In this document: piece by piece, positions 57,081 to 64,000 of the stretch | Position numbering within the stretch: position 1 is the first letter of the stretch | How the letters are laid out: every line of letters begins with the position of its first letter | Virus record (IMG/VR): IMGVR_UViG_3300017667_000009 | Span: 1 to 64,000 of that record | From: a virus | Length of the DNA: 64,000 nucleotides | Reading direction: 5' to 3' (one strand) | Notes under the pieces: generated by a model | What the model was told of the DNA's origin: nothing | The model's database searches: none | What the model saw: only the letters and a program-made list of their open reading frames with translations | Translations under genes and position numbers: made by a program

Positions 57081-57266
57081 ATGAAAGTAATAGCTAAAAA
57101 AACACACGGAAAAAATCTAGTTCAAAACGAATTAGAAAATTCAATGGCAAGTCTTTTAAAACTCTTGCATTTTACGCAAGCTCATATCGAGACTTCTGAT
57201 CGCGTAAAGTCCATCACGGTAAAAAACGAGACGCACACATTAACACTTAAACCCAACATCCCATGA
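57081..57266 (+). CDS. small hypothetical protein
   Basis: 61 aa, mixed alpha/beta, coupled to the annealing-protein gene by an ATGA overlap. The coupling suggests a role with recombination, not otherwise known. Confidence 0.55.
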   Translation: MKVIAKKTHGKNLVQNELENSMASLLKLLHFTQAHIETSDRVKSITVKNETHTLTLKPNIP

Positions 57267-58045
57267 GCAGCCAACTAGAGACAGTAAAAAAATTAGATAG
57301 TAGTATTATATCCTACCTATCCGAACGGCAAATAGGCGGCCTTGAAAAGTCCCTAAAGACTGCAGAAGCTATTATGATGGTAAAAACAGCGCTCACCCCT
57401 GAGCTTATGAAGCCCATCATGGCCCTGCAAGGAAGTAGACTTGGATTCAGAACCGACAAAGACAAGGCAAGCGGGTATGATGTGGAGACAGTTAAAAATT
57501 GCCTTGTAGATGCCTCTCTTATGGGGCTCACTGCCTACGGAAACAAGTTCAATATCATTGCCGGAGGAGTTTATGTGACAAAGGAGGGATTTAGCGATCT
57601 GTTAGCCCAGGTAAAAGGCCTTGACTATGAAATCTCTTTCGATCTGCCAAAGATTGCGCCAGACAAGACCAGCGCCACAGTAATAGCTAAAATAAAGTGG
57701 ACGATCCAGGGACAAACCAAAGAAAGGGAAATGCCTTTTTCTATTAAGTCTGACAGTTATACTACTACCGATTCGGTCATAGGTAAGGCCACCCGTAAGG
57801 CTAGAAAATGGCTGCACGAAAAGTTAACCGGTTTAGAAATTGCCGATGGAGACGTAACCGAAGTTTCCGCCACAGTGGTTAGTTCTAAGATTGAACTACC
57901 AACACCAGAGGAACTGCAGGTGCTTCTTGATGAGAAGGCGCCTGAGCTTACCGCAAAGGAATTTAAACGAGCGCAGGAGATCATTCAAAACAAAGAGGAG
58001 TCTTCCTACTCGAAACTGAAAAGTAAACTTTTAGAGCAGGCGTAA
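57263..58045 (+). CDS. RecT-like single-strand annealing protein (probable)
   Basis: 260 aa. N-terminal helical region, then PIMALQGSRLGFRTDKDKASGYDVETVKNCLVDASLMGLTAYGNKFNIIAGGVYVTKEGFSDLLAQVKGLDYE, a pattern seen in phage annealing proteins of the RecT group (the 'GL...GN.FNI..G..Y.t..G' block), followed by alternating beta strands and a helical C-terminus (ELPTPEELQVLLDEKAPELTAKEFKRAQEIIQ). Next to an OB-fold SSB-like gene. Likely partner of the YqaJ-like exonuclease at 44455 on the other arm. Confidence 0.68.
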   Translation: MSSQLETVKKLDSSIISYLSERQIGGLEKSLKTAEAIMMVKTALTPELMKPIMALQGSRLGFRTDKDKASGYDVETVKNCLVDASLMGLTAYGNKFNIIAGGVYVTKEGFSDLLAQVKGLDYEISFDLPKIAPDKTSATVIAKIKWTIQGQTKEREMPFSIKSDSYTTTDSVIGKATRKARKWLHEKLTGLEIADGDVTEVSATVVSSKIELPTPEELQVLLDEKAPELTAKEFKRAQEIIQNKEESSYSKLKSKLLEQA

Positions 58046-58046
58046 T

Positions 58047-58433
58047 ATGGAAATAGAAGGAAGAGTGATAAACCTATTGCCCATCCAAAAGGGACTGGGC
58101 AAAAACGGAATTTGGAAGAGTCAGGATTTCGTAATTGAAACCCGTGACCAATACCCAAAAAAGGTCTGCATAGGCATTTTTGGAGACCCCTTAATTACCA
58201 AGGCCGAAGGCATGAGAGAGGGTATGAATATCAAAGCTCATATCAATTTAGAAAGCCGCGAGTACAACGGTCGTTGGTACACCCAGATTAGGGCATGGAA
58301 ACTAGAGTGGTCCGAAGAGTCTGCCAAGGCGGCATTCCAAAGAGGGCAAGCAGGACACGCGGCACAAGACCCAGATCCTGAGCCCGCAAAACCTAGCTCA
58401 AACGATAATGATAATGACGATTTGCCTTTTTAA
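58047..58433 (+). CDS. SSB-like OB-fold protein (DUF3127)
   Basis: 128 aa. OB-fold of DUF3127 type (about 1-95): EIEGRVINLLPIQKGLGKNGIWKSQDFVIETRDQYPKKVCIGIFG ... INLESREYNGRWYTQIRAWKLEW, then a disordered Pro/Asp-rich tail ending NDNDDLPF, like the acidic tip of bacterial SSB that recruits partners. Binds single-stranded DNA in replication or recombination. Starts 1 nt after the annealing-protein stop. Confidence 0.85.
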   Translation: MEIEGRVINLLPIQKGLGKNGIWKSQDFVIETRDQYPKKVCIGIFGDPLITKAEGMREGMNIKAHINLESREYNGRWYTQIRAWKLEWSEESAKAAFQRGQAGHAAQDPDPEPAKPSSNDNDNDDLPF

Positions 58434-58444
58434 CCTCCATACCA

Positions 58445-58837
58445 ATGAGCACAATTATTTACCTCTTACTAGCAATCCCTACTGTTACTCACCTTTTCTT
58501 CGACTACACCAAGAAATATACAGGTGGCAAAATACGGCACTGGCTTTCTGCGCTAATCGTAGTTATCCTTTCTTTTGGGTTAGGGTTTTTTGATCCCCTT
58601 GTTTCATTCTGGCAATTCGGATTTTATGCCCTTGGTATTCACTTTGCATTTTTTGACATATTGTGGAACTGGCTCAATGGCCACAAATGGCACTACAACG
58701 GAGACAGAACTAATCCGGAAAGAGCATGGACAGACAAAATGTGGGACTTTGTCCCTGTGTACGCACAACCATTAATTAGGTTTATCGGGTTCTACATTGG
58801 ATATGGCTTCTACTACCACCTAGAATGGATTTTGTAG
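58445..58837 (+). CDS. multi-span membrane protein
   Basis: 130 aa, four hydrophobic segments (about 1-18, 34-55, 58-78 and 108-128: IIYLLLAIPTVTHLFFDY, WLSALIVVILSFGLGFFDPL, FYALGIHFAFFDILWNWL, IRFIGFYIGYGFYYHLEWIL). Aromatic-rich; Trp and His are abundant. End of the recombination operon; may alter the host membrane. Not recognised. Confidence 0.6.
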   Translation: MSTIIYLLLAIPTVTHLFFDYTKKYTGGKIRHWLSALIVVILSFGLGFFDPLVSFWQFGFYALGIHFAFFDILWNWLNGHKWHYNGDRTNPERAWTDKMWDFVPVYAQPLIRFIGFYIGYGFYYHLEWIL

Positions 58838-58844
58838 CTCTTTA

Positions 58845-58875
58845 TTGAATTTTAGTAAATAATTCAATATATTCG
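58845..58875 (+). promoter_or_regulatory. promoter of tail operon
   Basis: TTG (58845-58847), 20-nt spacer, TATATTCG (58868-58875; one mismatch to TAnnTTTG). Spacer contains GTAAATAA (58855-58862) flanked by TTGAATT/AATTCAA inverted arms. Drives the tail genes from 58898. Confidence 0.6.
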
Positions 58876-58897
58876 CGTCTAATAAACAAGACCCGAA

Positions 58898-59539
58898 TTG
58901 GCCAAGGCAATTAAAAGAATTGCGGATAGAATAGAGTTTGCCATAAAAAAAGGGCTTACTGGCTACGTTTCGCCCGATAAAATGGGCGAAGAGACATACG
59001 CGGAAGTCTTAAACGTGTGGAGAAAATACGTTGACGAATACGCCAAGACGGAAAAGATAAGCCTTTACTTACAGCCTTTCGAAAAAATTGAAGCGGTCGC
59101 AACCCTAGCCGGAGGAACTACTGAAGGAACCAAAACCGTAACGGCCTGCCACAATTACCCAATTTCAATTGTAGCCACAGCAACCGGAAAGAAGGTTAGC
59201 AAGCTAACCATTTCTGAATATGCTGATAGATTCAATCACCCCACCAAGGGACCAAGTGTAGACTACCCTATTTGCAAGTTTGTTGGTAACGTGATTTACG
59301 TGGCGCCAAAATTAGATGTAACCGTAACTTACATAGCCACCCCCGTAAAGCCAGTATACGCATACACTCTATCAGGAGAGGATTATATCTATGACGATGT
59401 TAATTCGGTTGACATAGAATTTCCAGACGTCCTGCACGATGATATTATGAATCGAGTACTTTCTAATCTGGGTATAGCTATGAGAGACGGTCAGTTGACA
59501 CAGTTCAGTGACCAGCAAAAAGCCATGGAGAACAGATGA
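58898..59539 (+). CDS. virion structural protein (tail/connector, probable)
   Basis: 213 aa. TTG start (MAKAIKRIADRIEFAIKKGL...) supported by the strong promoter 23 nt upstream; the next Met would drop a conserved-looking helix. Beta-rich second half with a central VTVTYIATPVKPVYAYTLSGEDYIYDDVNSVDIEFPDVLHDDIMNRVLSNLG, typical of small crAss-like connector proteins. Starts the tail operon, overlapping the next gene (ATGA). Confidence 0.6.
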   Translation: MAKAIKRIADRIEFAIKKGLTGYVSPDKMGEETYAEVLNVWRKYVDEYAKTEKISLYLQPFEKIEAVATLAGGTTEGTKTVTACHNYPISIVATATGKKVSKLTISEYADRFNHPTKGPSVDYPICKFVGNVIYVAPKLDVTVTYIATPVKPVYAYTLSGEDYIYDDVNSVDIEFPDVLHDDIMNRVLSNLGIAMRDGQLTQFSDQQKAMENR

Positions 59540-60162
59540 CAACTCTTAGAATTTTAGCCAATCAATTCATAGACGACATAAGCGGTCAGAGTAAGACCGC
59601 AGACAGCCGATGGGATGAGCGCGAAGTAGTTCTAAAGATTCGCCAACTTCTTAACGAGGTAATGATACTGGCTTACTTTGGCAAATACCAGGAAGGAGAC
59701 AGAAGCGCAATCACTCAGTACATATCTACCTATAAACTACCGCTACAGAACGATAGCGATTTGAACAGGGCATTTGTAACGCTACCAGAAGGATATGCCG
59801 CATTGCCGTATAACAGAGGTATACACAGGGTATTTTTTAAGCGCGATGATGAAAACTACAAAGACGTAGTGATCTCACACAATCCAAGCATAGGGCAAAA
59901 TACAAAAGCTGGCCGGGTGCCAGATGTTGTTTACGGATACCTAGAAGGGTTCAACGTTTTTTTTAGGAACCTATCAGTAGAACCAGATGATGATCCGCTG
60001 ACGGTAGTAGCTCAGTTGATCATTGCGGCACCAGACACCATAGGTTTAAACGATCCTCTTCCAGTAGTACCCGAGCAAGTAAGTGAGGTAATGAAAAGAT
60101 TGATGGCTTCGTACAGGCCTACTCCTATTGATTTAGCGGCTAACGGTAATCCTCAGTTATGA
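59536..60162 (+). CDS. tail ring/connector protein
   Basis: 208 aa. Begins MTTLRILANQFIDDISGQSKTADSRWDEREVVLKIRQLLNEVM, a motif set seen in Bacteroidota podovirus tail ring proteins, then an alpha/beta body with FVTLPEGYAALPYNRGIHRVFF. Position in a four-gene tail operon between the connector and the muzzle-like gene supports the call. Would form one ring of the tail tube. Coupled by ATGA to both neighbours. Confidence 0.6.
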   Translation: MTTLRILANQFIDDISGQSKTADSRWDEREVVLKIRQLLNEVMILAYFGKYQEGDRSAITQYISTYKLPLQNDSDLNRAFVTLPEGYAALPYNRGIHRVFFKRDDENYKDVVISHNPSIGQNTKAGRVPDVVYGYLEGFNVFFRNLSVEPDDDPLTVVAQLIIAAPDTIGLNDPLPVVPEQVSEVMKRLMASYRPTPIDLAANGNPQL

Positions 60163-60944
60163 AAGGCAATAGACAGTCATACGTTACCATAGAAGAAATT
60201 GTAGATGGCGTTTGTCTCGACTTAGGCGAAGGCAATCACCGCAAAGAACAGTATCTACGCTGGGCTATTCAAGAGGCGCAGCGCTGGAAAATGGACATGG
60301 CAAAAGAGGTTAAGACTGTTAAGTTGAATCTTACTGACTGGAAGTCTATTGTTCTCCCTAGCGATTGCATTGATTGGATTAAAATAGGTATTCAAGACGG
60401 AGACGTAATCAAAACATTCGTTAACCGAAACGATACCGCCATTTATCACGACTTGGATCCTTTGAACATAAAGGTCGCAAACCCCGATCCTGTAAGTTTA
60501 CTTCAAACCGATCTAGCGGGCTACACCGTTCCTTTTTACAATTATTCCGGCTGGCAAGATTCGGGCAAGATATTTGGGCAGATAGTAAAGGAAAATCAGT
60601 TTGGCTACTTCACTGTAAACAGAAACGACAACAGCGATGAGATCCAATTCAGAACAAAGGTAGACAGCACAAGCAAAATTTACCTCGAGTACCTGGCAGA
60701 CGGGTTTAATCCCAATTCTCAAAGTTTAGTGCATCCATACGCGGAAGAGCTTGTCACGCTGGGCATTCATTATCGCAGGCTGAAATTCAACAAAACAGAA
60801 AGTCGCCAAATGGTAGCCGAAGCCAAGAGAGATTATCAGGAAGAATATTACAGAGTAATAGACAGGATTTGGGATTACTCTATCGAAGACATTACCGAAA
60901 CATTAAACAACGGATACGGCCTCACCGCTAGACCTCAGCATTAA
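60159..60944 (+). CDS. tail ring / tail tubular protein
   Basis: 261 aa. N-terminal SYVTIEEIVDGVCLDLGEGNHRKEQYLRWAIQEAQRWKMDMAKEVKTVKLNL matches the start of tail tubular/ring proteins; middle beta strands; C-terminal helix VHPYAEELVTLGIHYRRLKFNKTESRQMVAEAKRDYQEEYYRVIDRIWDYS. The order, before a very long muzzle-like gene, matches crAss-like tail clusters. Probably a ring that joins portal and muzzle. Confidence 0.65.
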   Translation: MKGNRQSYVTIEEIVDGVCLDLGEGNHRKEQYLRWAIQEAQRWKMDMAKEVKTVKLNLTDWKSIVLPSDCIDWIKIGIQDGDVIKTFVNRNDTAIYHDLDPLNIKVANPDPVSLLQTDLAGYTVPFYNYSGWQDSGKIFGQIVKENQFGYFTVNRNDNSDEIQFRTKVDSTSKIYLEYLADGFNPNSQSLVHPYAEELVTLGIHYRRLKFNKTESRQMVAEAKRDYQEEYYRVIDRIWDYSIEDITETLNNGYGLTARPQH

Positions 60945-63900
60945 TGGAACTGGAGAGAGTTAAAATCACCGGCCTCAATAAAGATATTTCTCCTCGCGGT
61001 GTAGACAACGGGGGCAATAGACTTTTGGTAAATCCTTTGCTCGATGCCGTAAATTGTAGATATCACACTTCCGAAACCGGGGAGATTGAAAGCCTCCAAA
61101 ATATTCCGGGAACAGTAGGATATGACATTACGGGATTGCCAGTAGGAACTAATTTAATTATTGGAACATTTACCGACATGGAGGGCGGCCGCTTAATCCT
61201 TTTCAACTGGAATAGCGGAGGCCAGCACGGGATATACTCTTGGAATCCCACAACAAATGTTTTTTCTACTCTGATTGTGAATAGCCTTTTGGCATTTAGC
61301 AACAACCCAAGATACAGGATAACGGGTATAGGCATAGCTCAAAACTTATTGTATTGGACAGACGGACTCAATCCGCAACGAATGATCAACATGACTAGAA
61401 GTTATGCTGGAATTACGGATCAGGGATGTATTAATATGTACGCAAGACCCCCAATATTTGCTCCTAAAATTATGAGCTCAGATATTGACGTGGCTTATAA
61501 CTCGAGCGCAATAGCTACTAATATTTATCAATTTGCTACTCGGTACAATTACAAAGACAAAGGCTACAGTCCACTTAGTCAATGGAGTGAGGTTTATTTG
61601 TTGACTGGCGCAGATACCATAACCGATTTTAACACAAATAGGGTTACGGTGCGCGCATACATGCAAGTTGAAGTGCAGTCCATTATTGAAAAAGTTGAAT
61701 TATTGTATAGGAAAAATAACTCTCCGGATTGGTTTGTCTACAAGGTTTTAGCAGTAACAGATTTTACCGCTGGCGTTGCGGATGTGTATTTTATGGATGA
61801 TAATTCAAATCAAATCGTACCGCAAAACGAGTCGAATAAAATATTTGATTCCATGCCATTGAGAAGCAAGTCGCTTTCTCTGTTTAGAAATAGAAATTTT
61901 CTGGTATCCGATGTGGAGGGTTACGAAGTAGAGCAAAGCCAGGCCTTTACGGTGAACAAAACAGTAGGCCTTGTATCATCTTCGTGGTTAAAAGACGGTG
62001 GAAGTTATTCTTATGGTCCTGTTTATTGGGATGAGGAAATGAGAACCCCAGGCATAAATAAGTTTGTCAAATTTAATGCAGACTACCAAGCGGGCAACGC
62101 AGCATCAGGAGGCGTTAATACCTCAAACAAAACTTTTGGAATACCTGCATTTGGAGATAATAATCACCCTTCCTGGGCCAAATATGTATCAATAGCTAGA
62201 ACCAAAGAGCAGAACTACGCAATGTACATGCATATACCAGTTAAGGTAATGTTTTATGTGTCCGAGGGAGATTTAAAAAATGAGGCAGGGGTCTCTATTC
62301 CAATTCCCCCGGGTATGGAACGTTATAATAACGGCAAAGTATACTTAACGGCATTGCCTGATTTAGTAACTCCAACCAAACAGTTTACTCACCTACATCT
62401 TCAGGCACCTGATAATATTCCTTTTGTGCCAGATAGCTCATGCTTAGTACGGCTAATCACTCCATTAACGGGAGTTACAGATCAACTTATTACGCCTATT
62501 TTAGATTTTAATGGGCAGGTAATTGTTTGTTCTAATTTTAGAAGCAGACTAAGCGGAAATTTAAATTGGAGTGCAAGCGGTTATAATGCATTTACTGCCC
62601 CATTTATCTACATAGAGGTTTTCAAATTAAAAGCAGGTGAAGATAAGCCATTTTATGAAATACCCTATTTTAGTGATTTCCCCGTAAGCACATTTATCAG
62701 GAAGGATATTGATACCTATGACCCTAGTGTTACGTATGTATTTAAAAATCTTAAGATAGACGGAAAGGGAAGTGACATTACGTATGACAAAGATACCTTG
62801 TTTGCAGATAGTGTTAGTCTTGAATCTCCTACTACAGTAATTACTAGGGTTGCCCCTGGTGAGAGCGAGATTAAAGCTGTTTTTGGCGAATATTACATAT
62901 CGTCTGCTAATCCATTCGAGGCAGTCGCAAAAACGTATGTTTCGCTTAATAGTAACACAAGTTTTTTACCAGATTATAGAAGGATACCAGATTTAGGCAG
63001 AAGGATTGCATATAATCCTGCCGGAAAACAACTTTATAGAAATACCACCGTAAGATACAGCAATGCCTATATTCAAGATAGCAATGTGAACGGACTCAGC
63101 TCATTTGAGTTTGTGAACGAATACCCATTACCTACTTATAGAACTCCGGTAGTGAAGTTACAGCCGGCTGGAAACGTGCTTTTAGCCATTCACCAAAGAA
63201 CAACCTCTAGTCTTTACATTGAAGAAAGCGTATTGACTGACGCAAACGGAAATATTCAAACCGTAAAAACAGACCGCGTAATAGGCCAAGATAATGAGCT
63301 AGAAGCTAAGTTTGGCTCCTACCATCCTGAAAGCATCGCAGAGTGGGGATCAATCGTATTTGGATTTGATATTTTCAAAGGTGTAGTTTGGATGTATAAC
63401 AACAGTGGCCAGGTTCCTGTCAGTGATTACGGCATGAAGATTTACTTCAAAAATAAGGCAGATCAGTACTTTAGTGAAAAAGATAACGTGGCCATTCTCG
63501 GAGGCATAGACCCATATCATAAAGAATACCTAATTACATTCCCCGAAATATCTGGAGTAGAAGCCGAAACGTGGGCGTTCAACTTTGTAAGCAAGCAATG
63601 GGTTTGTCGCATGAGCTTTGCTCCTGATGCCTACGGGTATATCAATAACACCCTAGTAAGTTTCAAGAACAATAAACTTTGGTTGCACAACCAAGACGCG
63701 GCCAATCACAATAAGTTTTACGGAGTGAAGTACGATAGGTCGGTAACCATTGGCGTTAACCCATACCCATCTCGGGTAAAGAACTTTGCGGCCATACAAA
63801 TAAGCGCTGAAGAACTCTGTGAGGGAGATAGGTATACCATAACGGTCAACTATGCTAATTTGGCCGCCTTCCCCGGCACCGGTGTGGTAGGAAGGAAGTA

Positions 63901-64000
63901 TGTGGCTCTCGATACCGGAAAGATTTATCGATGGGCGGAAACGGTTTACGTGGAAATCCGTGAGACACCAATTGTCACTTGCACAAATCGTGAAGGTCAA
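60944..64000 (+). CDS. muzzle-like tail protein, partial (runs off window)
   Basis: At least 1,019 codons without a stop to the end of the window; ATG overlaps the previous stop (TAATG). Starts MELERVKITGLNKDISPRGV. Beta-rich throughout, with YARPPIFAPKIM, YQFATRYNYKDKGYSPLSQWSEVY, RSKSLSLFRNRNFLVSDVEGYEVEQSQAF and GPVYWDEEMRTPGINK, features of crAss-like muzzle proteins, which close the tail tip and touch the receptor. The open frame continues to the last base, so the C-terminus is missing. Confidence 0.7.
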   Translation, partial: MELERVKITGLNKDISPRGVDNGGNRLLVNPLLDAVNCRYHTSETGEIESLQNIPGTVGYDITGLPVGTNLIIGTFTDMEGGRLILFNWNSGGQHGIYSWNPTTNVFSTLIVNSLLAFSNNPRYRITGIGIAQNLLYWTDGLNPQRMINMTRSYAGITDQGCINMYARPPIFAPKIMSSDIDVAYNSSAIATNIYQFATRYNYKDKGYSPLSQWSEVYLLTGADTITDFNTNRVTVRAYMQVEVQSIIEKVELLYRKNNSPDWFVYKVLAVTDFTAGVADVYFMDDNSNQIVPQNESNKIFDSMPLRSKSLSLFRNRNFLVSDVEGYEVEQSQAFTVNKTVGLVSSSWLKDGGSYSYGPVYWDEEMRTPGINKFVKFNADYQAGNAASGGVNTSNKTFGIPAFGDNNHPSWAKYVSIARTKEQNYAMYMHIPVKVMFYVSEGDLKNEAGVSIPIPPGMERYNNGKVYLTALPDLVTPTKQFTHLHLQAPDNIPFVPDSSCLVRLITPLTGVTDQLITPILDFNGQVIVCSNFRSRLSGNLNWSASGYNAFTAPFIYIEVFKLKAGEDKPFYEIPYFSDFPVSTFIRKDIDTYDPSVTYVFKNLKIDGKGSDITYDKDTLFADSVSLESPTTVITRVAPGESEIKAVFGEYYISSANPFEAVAKTYVSLNSNTSFLPDYRRIPDLGRRIAYNPAGKQLYRNTTVRYSNAYIQDSNVNGLSSFEFVNEYPLPTYRTPVVKLQPAGNVLLAIHQRTTSSLYIEESVLTDANGNIQTVKTDRVIGQDNELEAKFGSYHPESIAEWGSIVFGFDIFKGVVWMYNNSGQVPVSDYGMKIYFKNKADQYFSEKDNVAILGGIDPYHKEYLITFPEISGVEAETWAFNFVSKQWVCRMSFAPDAYGYINNTLVSFKNNKLWLHNQDAANHNKFYGVKYDRSVTIGVNPYPSRVKNFAAIQISAEELCEGDRYTITVNYANLAAFPGTGVVGRKYVALDTGKIYRWAETVYVEIRETPIVTCTNREGQ

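Noticed and set aside
1-64000. Integrase, excision sites or CRISPR arrays
   Set aside because: No tyrosine or serine recombinase motif, no attL/attR-like duplicated ends, and no regularly spaced repeats were seen, so lysogeny by integration cannot be claimed from this window.

Overview
The window is almost entirely bacteriophage (or prophage) DNA, very probably from a short-tailed dsDNA phage of a Bacteroidota (Cytophagia/Flavobacteriia-type) host. Evidence for the host group: several promoters have the Bacteroidota form TTG-N19/20-TAnnTTTG, Shine-Dalgarno sites are weak or absent, and many families (DUF4942 methyltransferase, DUF3127 OB-fold, tandem-domain spike genes with 'FGQ'-type leaders) are at home in that phylum. 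Evidence for phage: large terminase, ~790-aa portal, scaffold, major capsid protein, collar-domain fibre, beta-helix spike, T4-type lysozyme and holin-like genes, ejection proteins, and ring/muzzle-like tail genes recalling crAss-like podoviruses. No integrase is visible. Both ends are cut inside a larger genome: the last gene runs off the right end, and the gene at the left edge ends exactly there.

Layout. (a) 1-1968, minus strand: two GroES-like tandem-domain proteins and three small genes. (b) 2.08-6.93 kb, plus strand: an accessory island of small genes, a Gp37/Gp68 protein and an HNH nuclease, with hairpin-rich spacers reminiscent of cassette arrays. (c) 30.8 to 6.97 kb, minus strand: replication initiator, probable loader, DnaB helicase, a third GroES-like gene, terminase, portal, scaffold, capsid, adaptor-like proteins, collar fibre, spike and fibre genes, and the lysis cassette. 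A small plus-strand head-decoration island (20.8-22.1 kb) sits inside it. (d) 30.8-31.35 kb: divergent spacer with an unusual CAT-anticodon tRNA. (e) 31.35-43.84 kb, plus strand: cupin-like protein, two internal virion proteins and a giant 3,167-aa polyvalent protein (kinase-like, two ADP-ribosyltransferase-like, RadC/JAB, zincin and helical packing regions). (f) 49.6 to 44.0 kb, minus strand: early operon with HNH, DUF551, NinG, DUF1351, ASCH-like, Nmad1, YqaJ-like exonuclease and a macro-domain protein. (g) 49.6-50.4 kb: non-coding control region with iterons and palindromes. (h) 50.4-58.8 kb, plus strand: early operon with methyltransferase, XRE repressor, single-strand annealing protein and OB-fold SSB-like protein. 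(i) 58.9 kb to the end, plus strand: tail ring and muzzle-like genes.

How it probably works. The exonuclease (minus arm) and the annealing and SSB-like proteins (plus arm) form a recombination system read from the divergent control region. The repeated motif TTATTTAC/GTAAATAA lies in about ten intergenic start regions, most clearly as palindromes on both sides of the XRE repressor gene, which makes it a good operator candidate. The phage co-chaperonins probably adapt host GroEL for capsid folding. The giant polyvalent protein is probably packaged and ejected with the DNA to modify host targets, and the converging macro-domain gene could remove ADP-ribose marks. All function calls come from reading the sequence and motifs by eye; no database search was run.
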